NCBI GenBank assembly: GCA_003439945.1 | Contig: QVRM01006433.1 | Coordinates: 186,001 to 250,000, forward strand | From: Dermanyssus gallinae | Lineage: Eukaryota > Arthropoda > Arachnida > Mesostigmata > Dermanyssidae | DNA: 64,000 nucleotides | Reading direction: 5' to 3' | Part shown: in pieces, positions 1-14,926 of the stretch | How positions within the stretch are numbered: position 1 is the first letter of the stretch | Layout of the letters: the number at the start of each line of letters is the position of its first letter | The notes under the pieces: generated by a model | Databases searched by the model: none | What the model was told of the DNA's origin: nothing | Seen by the model: the letters and a program-made list of their open reading frames with translations, nothing else | Position numbers and translations under genes: made by a program

Positions 1-3000
1 TTCGTTCGTTCGTTTCTTTCTAAGCCCCGACGGCTGTTGCCCTGGGGCTGTTTGAAGCTAACCTCTTCCCCTGCTGTTTCACTCGCAGCCGCCGGCCTCT
101 TGCCATCCCCCCCTCCCTTGTCTCGCCCTCCCCACCCCAACATAACCCCCTTGAGCCCGGCTGACGTTGCCACTTCGGCAGGCCCCGTTCCCGCCTTTGG
201 AAGCACGCATGATCGTCATCGTCATCGGCAACACTTAGCTTTCAGCCCGTTCACAACAACCTTCTCGTTCTATGGCCACCTCCTCGCCCCTATCACTACC
301 CCCTATCCCGCCCGCCCCGTGCCACCCATCACCCTATTTCCTATAGCTTCACCAGCAAAGTCCGCCCCCGTCCGTGCTCGAAAAGTATAGTAAGGGACGA
401 CAGCGCGCGGCGGCAGGCTGGCGTTAAGGAGGAAGGAAAGAAAGAGGCGCTAGGGGAGGTGCATATTGGGCCGCGGGGAACCAGGGGTGAGAAGTTGGGG
501 AAGACCCTAACAACTCCCATCCTCCCTGCTCCATTCTGATTCTCCTTCTCTCTAGCCTCGCCAGCCGGCCGCTCGGTCCCCAAAAAGGCCCAAATGTTGC
601 CGGCTATCACGCAAGCAAACCGACAGCACAGCGAAAGCACAGAAACCGACGCAGACAGGCAGCCGAACAGACCTAAGCGGTCAAGATAGAGAGCGGAATG
701 CCCCACTTCGCCCCCCCCCTACGTCTGCCGGTCTGTACCCCGCTTATGCCGGATGAGATGGAACCCGGACGCTGGTAGAATCGAAGAGCTAGGGAAGCGG
801 GAGGTAAGGGATCTAGAAGAGGAAGGCAATGTTTGCATGATAAAACTAACTGTCATTAAAGCTATCCTCGTCACCGCTGCAGCTGCTGCTGCTGCTGCTG
901 CGATTGCAGGCTGTTGTCCTGAAGAGGCTGGCCTATCCGTTTACTCATGGCACCACAGAGCTAAGCGGACTTTGCCTAGATGCGCATCCGAAACATCAGC
1001 GGCCGGTTCGGTTTGCCCGCAGTCGAGAAGGGCAAGCCGCAGATTGAACCAACGACGAACGGGAGATCGGGCCCATTCCTTTCTTTAGCTAAAGATACAG
1101 CAATAGAACAAAGAAGACTAGCCAGCCAAAATAAAACCATTCGACTCATTCTAGATATTTCGGGTCCAGTAGTAATAGTGGCAACAATAATAAAATGGGT
1201 CTGTTATCAGGCACACCGGCGCGGCTTCATTGTGAGCTGACTTGGTGGTCATGCGAGAATAGCCGATAACCAAGGCAACACACGTCTGCCTGTTTGTTTT
1301 GTCATTAACGGAGAGCGTTTGAAAGCGGGAGCTATCAGGTGCATTGTTGTTGCCGAGTAACGCGAGCAGCGGCCTGCGAGTGTCCATGTCTAACCGTGCG
1401 ACAATCTTTTCTGCATACCCAACCACATGTCCCCGGTACGACTCGTAATACTTGTGACGCTACCGCCACACCGATGATAAATCAAAGCAGGAAACGGAAA
1501 TAATTCTGCTAAAGTTTTCTAATAGCAAACCCTCTTGGTGTGTTCAGGAAGGTTCAAATTCAGGAAGGCTTCTACTTTCATTTTTTGTATTTTCACCGTC
1601 AGCCAATACCAATCCATTGCCTTGTCAAAAGAACATTATGGTAAATCAATGCTATACTAGTCATTTCCGATCATGCAGAGTCTTACACTGCAAACATCGC
1701 TGTCGTCTCATGAGGCCGGTATTCATTTGTCATCACTGACACGATGTCACCGTCATCCTGAGTCGCCATATCGTATATATATATATATATATATATAGTA
1801 TCCATTGAAAAGTGTGCCCATTGGTAGTGTGCCCACCGTTCTCGGGTCAAGCGCCCGTTGATTCTTCCCCTGGTTCTCTCGCCTGGGCCGGCGACTTGCC
1901 TTGCAACCCCACTCCAATGCATCTTGTCGATTTAGTTCACTCACCAAAAATAGACAATCGAGCGTCGATTGCGTTGTGAGCATCTTGTGCTATCGCACCA
2001 TGGATCGAACTTGCCAACTAGCTGAACCAGCTCCATGCGGTGCTACAATATGAAAGCCAAAACTGCCAGAAACAACAACAACAGCAACAACAACAGGAGC
2101 GGGCCAGGTCCGGCTAAGTCAAAGCGGCTCACCGAACTGGGGGGTGCCCTACTAATACAGGCCAACCTAACAGCCAGCTAACATGTTCCCGCTGTCCACG
2201 CACGATGGTGGGGTTTAGCGGTATGTTTAGCGGCACGACTCGAATTCGACCCCAGAAACACAGACACTGCGGGGGTAAGAGAGTAAGTGATTGAACAAAT
2301 CACATGACCTACACTAGTAATCAGCTGCCATCAGTTTGCTACGAGCCTATCTATTCTCTGTCTTTTTCCGTCTCTCGCTTTTCCCCCCCCCTATCTCTCT
2401 CTGGTTGTCTCTGAAAATGCGTGGTTTGGCGAGTGACTGGCTCTGGTCTGTGCAGTTACGGTGTGTTTTTTAGTGTGTCCAATTGCGGCCTTTCTCATTG
2501 TTTAAGATAATAGAAACAAAACGTTCCAGTTCCGCCGCACGGATGCCGAAGGCAAAACAACTGCAACTTGCACGGAATCTTGGACTCGCAACCTCAGTAA
2601 TCAGCCGCCTGATAGTTCAAGCCCACCTAGAAGAAACCCACCTAGTTCTTCAGAGATGCTCTGCGCGCTGTAGAGGTCTTAGGGATTTAGCGTCGAAGTT
2701 TCGAAATGTTTGAGCACTTTTCAGGCGGGGTATGGATACCAATTTTAGCCCAAATTACCAATTTGAAGACATATTTATTCTTTATAATCAGTTCAAGGAC
2801 CAATTTGGTTAACCAGAGGAGATACATGATTTCAGCAAGTCGAGTAATGACAACGTACCGACTGCACACTTGGAGAGTTTAATACCCACGAATATATATT
2901 GCGTAGAGTATTTGAGAGATTTGCGTAAAAACGATGATACTGTTGTTCCGGCTTGCGAAAGGAAAGCATGGTCAATTTCTAACGGACCCGTTTTCACGGG

Positions 3001-4300
3001 CAAACAGTCACGATAGTATACTAACCAGTTAACCACAGTCATAAACAAATACTGCAAAAACAAAAATCGTTTGGACGAGAAAAATCGAAGCAGGAACGGC
3101 GACTAAAGCGACCGCAACATCTATGCCGACAAATTTTAAATAAATATCGAATGCGTACCGTTTATGCTATCGAATTTAATGACTGATCTCCTGAGAGCCT
3201 TTACTCGTTGAATTGTCTTACGTGTCCAGGCAGGCGTTTACGCCCACGAAACGCAATGGTGTACTCAGAAGAGCCCTACGAACGTCCGGTCTAGATACCC
3301 TTTGGCCCTGAAGTAAAGGGTCTTATCGGCAGTGATGTGCGGCAACCTGATGGAGTCGCCATTTCTTGGCCGCACGGTAAAAGCCTATTCCTGGGACATA
3401 AGTCTCACGTCGTCGTCATTTTCTTATTACCTGCACCATAGCTCAGTCGTAGTTGGGTGGGTCGTAGAGCACGCCGTGGTCTCATGTGCAGAATGCATCT
3501 CGAGCTGTCAGCAAGCTACGACTTTGCGTCCGCTGCCATTGCGTCGTATCATCATGGATACTGATAAGTTCCCGAAGGATATTGATAGATGCATCGTTTT
3601 CGACCCACAGTTGGCTGCTGTTTTTGGTTGCTTGTGGAGGGCACGCGACTTCGATTATGGATGGCATGACCTAAGGCGTGCCAGCCAGAGGACGTCAAAA
3701 CTCTTACAAACGTAATAATAATACTAATAATAATAATAATTCGTTTTCTACGAATGGAAACGCCATTTTTTCTGTTTACAACGATACGCCGCTTTGACGC
3801 TCTACAAGAAAATTGTACTATATACCATTCTACAATACTGGTAACACGTCTGGGTGATAGCTCTCTGTTTCTGTGTCTCGTTACGTTTACACCCACAGTA
3901 CAACGTATGTACTATAATAGGTAAGTGTGTGTGTGCACTAAGGTGTGCATTTGACGACGAGAGGCTGAGAGTTCGGCCAACCCAGGAAACGCTCCATATA
4001 TCTGGCAACACTGGACTACTCTGGTGAAGCTGTAACTGTCGCAGCCGACACGAAACCTGTACAATTTTCGATAGTACAGCCAGCGCCAGACCACAAAATA
4101 TAAAAAAATGCTGTTTCTCCTTTGGTTAAATATCGCTTTTCGTTTCTTATCGGACAGATGTACATATACTGACTAGTGACACTTGTGAGACTTTCGTCTT
4201 GTACGCCACAAAATCCGGTGATGCCCGAAGGCAATGCTGTTATTAAAATTACACTATTTGTGCCACGTAATGCACGGATATGTTAGAGTCTTGAGCCGGC
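1..4300. other. No recognisable gene; GC-rich then mixed sequence
   Basis: Pyrimidine-rich GC sequence to about 750, a (CTG)n tract at 876-902, CT-rich sequence near 2350-2400 and an (AAT)n run at 3715-3740. Open frames are short, overlap on both strands and show no family resemblance. Confidence 0.7.
1774..1798. repeat. (TA)n microsatellite
   Basis: About 12 TA units. No gene nearby. Confidence 0.97.
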
Positions 4301-4306
4301 TTTGGC

Positions 4307-4314
<8 letters not shown>

Positions 4315-4355
<41 letters not shown>

Positions 4356-4388
4356 TAAATATATATAAATATATATAAATATATATAG
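4315..4388. repeat. (TA)n and ATATATAAAT repeat tract
   Basis: A TA run followed by about three copies of a 10-bp ATATATAAAT-type unit. Confidence 0.97.
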
Positions 4389-4622
4389 TATTGCACTCTT
4401 GTATTACGAACGCCAGTAGTCACTATGAAGTGTTAGCAAAGCAGCGAAAACAAATCAGACTTCGGACGCTCAATCTTTCTGTCTCTCGAGGGATCTCTGC
4501 CTAATCCGCTGTTTAGCTCAAGTGACGAACTGCGTTATCCGTGCACCCTCTTGGTTAACAAAATATTCCGATTCATTAGCACCATTGAAGGTTGTTTTCC
4601 TAGAATTCTACCACATCGTGTT

Positions 4623-4624
<2 letters not shown>

Positions 4625-4661
<37 letters not shown>
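4625..4661. repeat. (TA)n microsatellite
   Basis: About 18 TA units. Confidence 0.97.
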
Positions 4662-4665
<4 letters not shown>

Positions 4666-4795
4666 ATATGCGAATATTTATCGACCATTCTGCATTACAC
4701 CGAACACGACAGGTCGGACATTATGTCTGGTATGCTGCACACGAGACAGACGCTTGGGGACGTAGCACTTGAGAATTTACACATTAAGGCATTAG

Positions 4796-4977
4796 ATATA
4801 TATATATATATATATATATATCCGTAACCTGCAAAAAATCGCAGAATTGTTTATGGGTTGTCGATATTGGTACATCTGTACGAAGTCCTCGGCTGACTTA
4901 CTTCTATTGGAAAGCTGGCGAAGGAAAGGAAAGGCGAGCGTTATATATATATATATATATATATATATCTATATATA
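4796..4977. repeat. Two (TA)n microsatellites followed by (GA)n
   Basis: TA runs at 4796-4823 and 4942-4977, the second leading into a short GA run to about 4990. Confidence 0.95.
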
Positions 4978-5269
4978 GAGAGAGAGAGAAATCATGGGAG
5001 AGGGGTAGAGAAGGCAGGCAAAAGGGAACAACACGTCGAGACGGTAACAAATGGCAACAAATGGCTGTGGCTGCTCGCTCGAACACTGCTTCTTGCTGCT
5101 CTCTGCTGAGAGGACCGTGTCGAGTTGAACTAACAGACATGCTGGCGCCCACTTTCCCAAGCTCCCTCCTACTCGCTACTACGACGACTACCCCCCGCGC
5201 CCCCGGTCGGCTACCCGGTCGGTGTCCCATACAACTCTCTAAGGATTCCCAGCCGTCGAGCATGCAGCT

Positions 5270-5640
5270 TGTCGTTGTTGTTGCTGTTGTTGTTGTTGTT
5301 ATCCGTGTTCTTGCTGCTGCTGCTGCAGTCGGTTGCTGCTCTTGTCGATTTTGTTGTTGTGTCTGTTGTTGTTGTGGTGGTGGCGGCGGCCGTCGTTGGT
5401 GGTCGTCACAGCAGCAGCTTGCGCTAGACGGTTTCACAGTTTCAGTCCTCTGTCTAAATGGGCTTTCAGCCGCGTTGTTGAGCCAGAAACGTTACATGCA
5501 CGAGGCGTCATCACAGCCTGGCTGGCTGGGCGCAGCACTACCGGTAGTGCAACTCTTATCAACGTGGGCAGCGACAACAACAACAACGGTGACAACAACA
5601 ACAACGACGGCGACGACTGCAACTACAACAACGTGGACTG
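5270..5640. repeat. GTT/CTG/CAA trinucleotide-rich block
   Basis: GTTGTTGTTGCTGTTGTTGT-type sequence around 5274-5380 and CAACAACAACAACGGTGACA-type sequence around 5575-5630. Long frames here on both strands translate to homopolymeric V/L/C/T/Q runs and are not genes. Confidence 0.85.
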
Positions 5641-7249
5641 GATCCAAAAGGAGAACGCGACGCCCGGAGAAAGCCCAACGAGCGAGTCTCGTTGGGTCGA
5701 ACTGTTATTGGTTATCGGTGTCAACCCGCAGTGGCGTGTGGCAGTGCTGCAGAAAGATGCGGCGACTGGTGGCATAACGCGAAATCACACCACGGCGTGG
5801 GGGTTACACAAGTAACGGGGTGGGTGGGTGGGTCGGTGAATGGGGGGTGGAGAAAACTCCCGGGGTGAGGGACCCCAGGGGCAAGGGGGGATCCGTTTCG
5901 CCGGTTTGCTTGCTGGATGGACAGACTCGGGGCTAGACAAAGGCGCGGATGTGCGTGGAGCGTACGAGTTACGCCTAAAAAGACGGGAGGATAGGTCGGT
6001 CAATCTCTGTCGCTGAAATCAAATTACCCCCCACACGCTCTGCTAGGCTTCTGCTGCGAACAAAGCGACGTCATTTCTCTTGGTGTGAGTTGCAAAAAGC
6101 GAGAGAGAGAAAGAGATAGAAAGCAAGACAAAGAAACGAAGAGAAGCGTAGTGGAACAATTGGTTGGCGTTTGCACATTTCGTGACGGCCGACCCAACTC
6201 CTATGTGGCATCACAAGGCACCACTCTATGTTGTTCTGCTTGGCAGCGACAAAACTGACGGGAATAACAAGACCAATATTTGTAATAACAAGTATGTACT
6301 TACTCCAGTAAACCAGGAATGTGACTGTAAAATCAGAGAAAACGTGGCTAGGGTTGCAGGCTTTGGTCGCAAGCGTCGCAGAGGGCAAGTGCTGACACGC
6401 GTCTCGAGCTTAGGAAATGCCAATACGAGCTACCTATTAATCGTGACTGGGAATGTTAAGTGCGCCATCATTACTGTGCCATCATTATAAACATGTCCGG
6501 GACGTACTGCCGCACACTCTGCGGGCAAATCTTATTGCTGGCTGCCGAATGCAGGGAACGGTGGCGCGGTCTCCTCCAACGGCACCTTGAAGCATCGTTG
6601 AAGCTCCTACGCATGACATGTCTCGGCAGGTGGAACCCCTTCAATGGGACCATGGCCAGTTACCGTCGCTATTGCTCACTGTAATAAACCATCGAGGATA
6701 TTGAGCAAGCCCTAGTCAAGTACGGACAGCGAAACTAGTTTTTTTCGGCATCTACGAACCGTCCTCGTCATACGTTTTTCTCTCTTAGAAAAGAAGTAAA
6801 AACGATCCCTCCACTAACTGTACGATCTCGACGATACGAGAGATTTGCGATCATTCTGAGGGAGAGAAGCGAGCGGCAAGGTTAGAGTGTTTACATGGAT
6901 AGTCCCAGCGGCGGTCTCGTCCTCAATTGGCTCCTTAGCTTCTGGGACGTCGCCTGGGGGAAATACTTCGGCCTTCGGCCCATCGGTTCAAGCGCTCGCC
7001 GTACGCATAGCAAGCGAGCTAGCGATCTGGATAACCGTCCTACGAGAGGCAGGCGAGATGAAAAACCCAATTCAAAACTGCCACGATGGCCACAGACAGG
7101 GTGCCATCGAAACGTGACCGTCATATTTGTTCGACTCCAGATGCACGTAAAGCCGCCTCTCTTTCATTTGCCTTCTGAATTCATGAGACTTCGGAATTAA
7201 ATTATATAAAGGTAATAGTAGAAAAAGTGTATACGTTTGCATCGTATTC

Positions 7250-7250
<1 letters not shown>

Positions 7251-7283
<33 letters not shown>
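7251..7283. repeat. (TA)n microsatellite
   Basis: About 16 TA units. Confidence 0.97.
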
Positions 7284-7285
<2 letters not shown>

Positions 7286-10200
7286 TTACCCTAAAGTGAA
7301 TAATAAATGTGTATAGAATTACAATTGCTCCCCAGTAAAAAAAAGCTATACATATAATGTATTTCTGGACAAGCAATAATTCAAATTCGATTTCAGGGTG
7401 CAACTTTTTTGTTCTTGCTGGACAGAGTACGCAGGTTCAACCGGACAGTGGGTGCTCTTGTAGTTGTTATTATTAGCGTAAGACCACGAATTTTTCGCAA
7501 GAAACTCGGTGCTTGTTATAGTCATTGATGCGCCCCCAGAAAGCTATAACCAGCACGGTCCCTCATATATTTTTTTGAATGCAAATAACATAACCTTTGC
7601 TAGTGGAAAAGCGTACAAACTATATGATGGTGCAAGGTAGATCGTTTACAGATATCCGGGCTGGCTGAACATAGTGATAAGCTTCATGCTTTAAGATTGG
7701 TTAAACCTGTCCGTCGTCCACATGCGCATTGAAATAATCAGGTGAAACAGCTGTTTGAAGTTAAGAAGGTTAACAAGCTTAGCTAAGGATAGTTCCACTA
7801 GCTACCGTATTTCCATGTTTGTACTGCTTCCTTCATCATAGCTACAATCGGTTGGGGCAAGTGGTCATGACGGCCGCCACCCTGCGCGGCTTTTGACTCT
7901 ATAGACCAAGCGAATGGGCAACCGTTGGAAGAACAGAAATTGTACCAAGGGTTCAAGCTTACTCAGCAGCCTTAGGACTCATGTCTTAACAATTGGGCCA
8001 TGTGGACAATAATCAACGTGTCAGTTTCGGGCGTCATTCCGTTGTCGCGAACATCAACCGTGAACGAAGACGCTGTTCTAGGACCAACTAACTCAAATTT
8101 AACTTCAGAGTCGCCTACGATGAATGTACATACGCTTTTGAGTTTAAGTAACGTTAGGAGGTGTATCAGTCTGTCTTTTGATTAATGGAGTCCATGTTAG
8201 GTTCTAGTGATGTTTTTATCGGAGAAGTCATCCGCTACGATACTACAGAAACGCTACGCTATCATCTCATATAATACTAATGTCTACGCTACTACCTTGT
8301 ACAAACAGATACACATAATATGTTTAGAATTAGCATTGCCTTCATAGGGACAAAGACACAGACTTCGCACAAGAATAGGTAGTTCGAGCAGTCGACCGAA
8401 TCATTGTTTTAAATTCTTCTGTAGCCTATCTTCAGTCTTGTCCTCTCAATACCAGAACAACCTCAGAGTACTCGATCGTTTCGTTTGTAAGTTCGCTTGA
8501 GCGCCATTTCCTCATATTATATTGACGTGAGCGCACCCTTCCTCAGCAGTAAGAAAATTAATCTGACTAATCATACAGCCGTCTAGTGTAATCAGCGGAA
8601 AACAAGTAGCGACGACTTGCTTCGTATACACATGTAACTTTCAAGGACTAACATGGCCACTTTGTGTAACCTCGTTAAGCGGCCCCGCGCAGGGTCAGAA
8701 TAGACGACGCATAAATGACAGCGCAAAATTGCTCAAGCCGCTTCTCTAGCCTGTTTCACGTTATGGTTGTACCTACCACCAAGGAAGCTAACAAATGACG
8801 CATCATTCTGGCAGTGCGCCCTTCGCGCGCTATTTATCTTGCGCTCAAGAGGTTCATAATGCAGATTTGGAGAGGAGGAGGGAGGAGGAGGAGGCGTATG
8901 GGCTATGTGTCATCTTCGTGCGTACGACTAACTTTGGGCTCTTGAGCTCATCCGTAGGCGAGCCCGTCTGTGTGACGAGATGAAGGGCGGCCAATATGGG
9001 CAACAACAACAAGAACGCCTGATCTCTCTTTCTCTCTGTCCTGCTTGCTCTGTTTGCCAGTGCCCAGTGGGTTCTTTAGCAGTTTCCCTTTACCCCCAGA
9101 GGTCTTCGACACGTCCTTTGTCGCCCGCGTTAGAGGCTTCGGTGTCTGTACACGTATTGGTGTAGTATACTCCGTTCGCAGTTATCCACCAGATCACCCG
9201 TGAGCCAGCGATGAGCAGTGCGGGACATTCGTGATGTCGGCCGTCACTGTCGCCCGTCAAGCTGTTCAAGCTTCCAGCAGCCATCAGTTCTCTGGGTGGA
9301 GTCCACACCCACCCACACGCCTCTACGTCAATGCCAGCCGTTGGCGGGGTAAGCGTCTACAGTCCTCGCACAAATCTGTCGTCGTCGTCGACGCTGACGA
9401 CGAAGTCGACAAATTGCTTTTCGGCGGCAAGCGTGCGCCAGCTTGTCGTCTGGCGAGGGGAAGGAAACCAGGGGGAGGAGAGGGGGGGGGGTAATGGCGA
9501 GTCCTTGCTGAGAATGGGACAGTGCCAACGGATGGTCTACTGCTACGCCTGAGAGCCCGCCATAGTTGTCACACACCGACACTCGCTTGGCGGCTCTCGC
9601 CAAACCTTAAGCCTGCCACCTAGTAGACAATGCGCCTAGCTTTGTTCGATCATCGACTTCGAACATCGGGTGCTCTCTGTCCTCATGTCCTCATCATTTG
9701 AGCGCATTTTCTCTCTCGTTCTTGCATCTCAATGCTGACCAGTCCGCCGCGGCAGTGCATACTGCTCACATTCACAGAGCACCTAAAGCACGTCTGACGA
9801 ACGCTATTACCAATAAACGAAATACTAATGAGTGCAGGACATCCAAATTTTGTTTCCGGACATCCGCGCATATGTAAGCAATGTGTATGGCCACTGTCTA
9901 AATGTGGATTGCATGGCTATTTCAAACTGGCGTGTTGCTTGCGCACCAGTCAGCGGAAGAATACCTTCGAGATAGTGAAAACCCGGTTCGCCCAACTTAG
10001 CCGGGCTAATTTCGCATAGTCCCAGTAGGGATCCTGACCACGACTATTACTGACTATTACTAACGTGATGTCTACTAAAGTATTACTGACTATTATAATA
10101 ACGGCAAAACTAGTGATATTCATAATAACGGTAAATCTAGATTTTACTACTAAGACTGTAGTCCTCCATCATATTTGACTCGGTATGAGTATACGCGGTT

Positions 10201-13200
10201 GATGTAAGCCTATAAAGCTCGTCATATTTTAGCCTCGGAACAGTATCCAGGTCGTTTTCTGTGTCCTGAGTACCATTTGGTCCATTTAGGAGATCGTCAC
10301 AAACCCCCCAAGGTTAAAGGCACAACAACCTCGATCGACACCACGCATGGTTAATTCCGAACGTGGCCGACACACAGACAAGTCGGTGTACCGTCGGGCA
10401 GCAGACGTGTAGCGGTAATCAAATTCCCGGATGTGCCGAGATCACTTTGCGGTACAGCAGACGACCATCAACGATGGCCGGGTGGACGGAAGAGCCGAAA
10501 ACGGAAATAGAGATCTGAACTCTTCCAACGCACCGACCGGCCAGACGGTGGTGAGTCGCCAACCGCGCTCTTGCTCGCCTGTCCCTGCACTGGCCATGTT
10601 AGGCGGCTTGCGCGCTGTTAGATAAGTATAGACGGATAGTAGTAATACAGTGGTGAGCTAGTGACGCCAGGGTCACCGCCGGCCAGAGACGAAAGCGAGG
10701 CAGGGAAGAGAGATAGAAAGAGAGGACGAAAGGCAGAAAGGAGCAACGGGGAAGCCTGAACAGAGCGATGAACCTTCCCGAAGTGCTCCCTGTCCTTGTT
10801 CTGCCCTGGATGAAGGGCGAGCGCAATCTTTCATAGATGAGGACAAGTTGAGGAAGGGGTGTCTTCGGCTCGCGGCGTTGTGCCCCCTAACAACCCCCGC
10901 CTCTCTTGAGTGTGTCGCTCAACTTCATTGTGTTGAAGATTTTAGGGACGTTGTAGGGGGGGGGGGTTGCGTTTAGCAGGAAAGTGTAAGGGGTTGCTAG
11001 CAGCGAACGAAAGGTTGGCGTACGTACAACAACAACGACAACAGATGACGCAGGGGTTGTACAGAGGCAGCGAGTGGGCCGGGCCCATGGAGCAGGGCAG
11101 GTGCTCCTGATGGTCCAGGAGCGCCGGCGGGAACGCCCAGCAGGCCAGCCGGTCACCGCAGCACGAACCCATCCATAGAGAAAGCTGGCCCTAGACCGGC
11201 TCATGGCCAAATGCGCCGCCCGCTGTACCCGTACGCTAAAGCAACGCTTGATTGACATCGAATGATAAAGAGAGAGAATATAATAGAGGGAAAGCGAAGC
11301 CGACGAGGAGGCAGATAAGGCAACGAACTAAGGTGAAAGAGGAATGAAACGAACAATGAACAGAGACACAAATGGAGAGAAAGAGAGAGAAGGAGGCTTG
11401 GAAACGATGGACACAAGGAAGGACGAGTTTTTTCGTTAAAGGTAAAAACAAACAGGAGAAAAACTGCCTTCTACCGTTGATCAGCCCACCAGCACCAGAG
11501 CAGACCCGCGTGCTTTGCCGCTGCGTCCTGGGTAGAACGTCCGAAAAAGAACGGACTGTTTCTTGTCTTGAAGAGATCGCTTGTCTTCTTGCAAACGTAT
11601 GTCTAAACTGTTATGCTAATAGAAGCGGTCGTTAAGCTAGATACAAACGACCAACACGAGTACCTGCAAATCTTAGAGAGAAACGAATCGGGCGACGCCT
11701 AGTAGCAGCCGACAAAGGTTTACGGCTGCAGGCGGCCGTCTATGTTTAATTGCATTAGCGTGCAATATGCAAGGCACTGCAACTAACGTATCATCATTAC
11801 CCCAATAGAAGCTCAATTTATGTGAAATGCGCAAACGCCAATATGCCGTTGAATACACGGAAAAGGCCGAATTTCGATGATTCCATGATTCTGTGTCTAC
11901 TGGTAAACCTTCCACCAGAATACCGATAAACATCAGAAGACGCTGTCCAGCTATTTACAATTACATAATAACAATAATAATGGAATTCAGAGGTATATTT
12001 AGATCGACCAACGGGATTGAACCGATGAGATCAACAACAGAAACTAGTGGCCGATCACATCGACTTGAGTTCTCCTTCCGGAGCAAAGCGTTTAAGTTCG
12101 TGGCGAAGGACACAGTAGGTATCTATAATGAATGCGGATATCAGACATTTGCCTACGCGGGTTTCTACGTTTGCGGTAGGTAATCGGAAGCGGAATGATA
12201 TAAAAGCAAGACTTGCTCAGTGATCTAGCTTGGCCACTTCCTACTCTAATTGAGCAGAGCCTGTGTGTTTTTAGTACGCTGCACCTAATGGTTTGGTTAT
12301 TCGTCTATAACGTGATGGGTGCGTGATGGTTGACTTTAAAGCACTGTTGTTGACATTTTTATTCTAAGTTGTCATGCTGCTAACGGGTCGCCAAGCCACG
12401 ACGCAGCCCGTAGGGGCCCTCGGGGCACCAGAGTGAAGCCCGGCAGTAGTGAAGAACAGAGCAGCGTCGAGCTGTCCCACGAGTCCTCGTCTTGCCTCGC
12501 CGCTTAGCTCAGCGAGTTTCTAGGGTAGAGGCGCGCCGCGGTGCTGAGTGGGGCATTGGGTTATGGTAAAACAGAAGAAGAAGAAGAAGAAGAAGATGAG
12601 GAGGAAGCGGCAGGACAGCCGGATCAAACAGGCGTAACGCGACAGCGTAAGTTAGAGAGACCTTTTCCTTGCACTCCCATTGCCAATGACAGCGCAATGC
12701 GTTCTCTCCCGCCGACTACGCTAGACGAACTCAGCTCGCTGAAAACCGGTTGATGATAATCTTGATGACATTGATGATGATTGTGACGATGACGGCGAAG
12801 AAACGAGCTTTGTCAGTGAAGTCGTGGCGGAATGGACGTCGCAGTGTTCCCATCCTCATCCACTGTGTGGCAGCTTCAACTGTGACTATAGTTACCCGCC
12901 AAAGTCTAACTTGGAGACGATTTCTGCACAGCTGTGAGTGTCAATTTGGATTGGCTCACAGGACAGTACTTAAACTGCTCGATGGAGTCTCCTCGTTTGG
13001 CAAAATAGCGTGCCCGACGAAGAAGATGATGCTCTGTTGGTTTGCTTCATTTGGTGGATACAACTCTTATTCGCAACAAAAGCCGCTAAGACGATGGCAA
13101 ATGCCGCTGCACACGTAGAGGTCGTTAGGTAAGTCATTGAGGGAAACTGAGTTGAGGCGTATTCGACTGAACAGTTTGTCTAGACAAGGCAGGTTTCCTC

Positions 13201-14516
13201 CTGTTCAACTCCTACGAAGGTCCTGTTCAACTTTTCTACGGAGGTTGATGTTAAAGATTCTTGCCCTAAAAAACAAATCGTGACAGCGTACGATCACTGA
13301 TGGAGCCATGATATTAGCGCCGGCCGGCTGTCGGCAAATCACGGATGACCGTTTTGCTTCGGACCTGCTAGTTGCCGGCCGAAGCTTCGGCTTCGACTCG
13401 CGATTTGCTTTTTGCTCGCAAGCACCAGGAAAGAGACAAGGATGTACCGGGAAATGAATGCGAAGAAACCATTCGACAACGGCAAAGAGATCAAAAGCCG
13501 AACCAAGACCGGGCGAGCGGGCGACCGAGCAGAGTGTCATAAAAATAGATAATTACTCTCGAGGCCTGAAAGGGCTCTTGTTGTCTTCCCCTCGAGAACA
13601 GAAAACGGGAGAATGGCGGGTGGGGTAGGGAATAGGGTACGGCGGAACAAGGAGGGACATCGTCGGCAAGATGACGAAGAAACGAAGAAGAGCCGGATAA
13701 GAAAGGAGGAAGATGTAAAAATTCATCCCCGGCCTATCTCTCTCTCTCTCTTAGCACGGCCTCTGGCCTTCGGCTAGACAGAGTAACTGAGGTGGATGAA
13801 GCGAAGGGGCACGCGTCGTTGTGGGGCGAGCAGAAAACGAGGCCAGGACTGACTAGGCCAATGCTAGTGGCGCCGGTGCTGGTGCTTTAAGGGACGGCAA
13901 ATCGGGATTGGGACCATCGGCGCACCGGCTTCAGCGCACTGTCGACCAGTCAGAGAATGGGAGCTAGTGTGGTAAATACAATGGAAAAATAAGAAGATAA
14001 ACATAAAGAGAGAAGAAGAGAGGGCTCGATAGAGACAAAGCAGGCGCCCTTACACAGACAGATAGACAGACAGACAACCGCCACGAGCCAGGCACCTCTA
14101 CGGACGCGGCCGCTGTGTCTTCTGTGGTAAAAACAGAAAGCGGAATTAGTCGGCCGCAGCCGCATTGTAGAGCTGTCGCCGGCCGTTGGGGGTTTCTGCT
14201 GTGTGGACAGCCAGCCACGCCAGCAGCACCCACCAACCCGCAAGAGGGAACCGCCGTCTAACCCCCAGTGCCACCCCACACCACCCCCTTCCTCTCCTGC
14301 TCCCTAGCTGTCTAGGCCTCTGCGTAGCTGCCGGTCTCCTATCTGCGTGCTCTTCCGCCTCTGCCCACTGTCCACACCGCAGAACGAACGGCATGAGGCA
14401 GGCGAACGACTGAAGAAGTTAAGCCGAAGGGACCAATTGGGTGCCGATACACAGATAGATAACCGGGCAGGCAGGTACGTACAAAATACCTTAGTTGGTT
14501 GCGTCGAATCCCTGCA

Positions 14517-14543
14517 AACTACTACTACTACTACTACTACTAC
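14517..14543. repeat. (ACT)n microsatellite
   Basis: About eight ACT units, giving a threonine run in one plus-strand frame. Confidence 0.93.
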
Positions 14544-14875
14544 AACTGGACGATGCTACTGGGGCGATTGGTTGTCAATCACATTGTGGATTGCCTGTCT
14601 TGGCTGCAAATTCGCCGCTGCGCCCATTTGCCCCCACCCCCAAGCTGCTTCCCTAATCTTATTTAGGGACAACGACGCCGCTCACGTAGAGGATTTGACA
14701 GGCAATAGAGAAGAATAGATTCTTCTTTACTCGTGACAACACTGAACGTGAAAGGGAACATTTGTTTCGTTTCCATTACGCACCGACGTCGCATCACGTA
14801 CGACAACACGCTATAGCGTTTCAGCCGTGCTTTGCCAAATTCTGAACGAACTTATTACAAACGTTAACTATTGAG

Positions 14876-14922
<47 letters not shown>
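14876..14922. repeat. (TA)n microsatellite
   Basis: About 22 TA units with one C interruption. Confidence 0.97.

Positions 14923-14926
<4 letters not shown>

Larger units (their letters stand above)
5900..14870. other. No recognisable gene; mostly unique sequence
   Basis: Apart from the TA run at 7251, a (GAA)n tract near 12565-12590 and GA-rich patches (10700-10750, 11260-11400), this is unique sequence with no exon I can support. 7.4-8.8 kb and 9.6-10.4 kb are AT-richer and free of long frames. Confidence 0.65.
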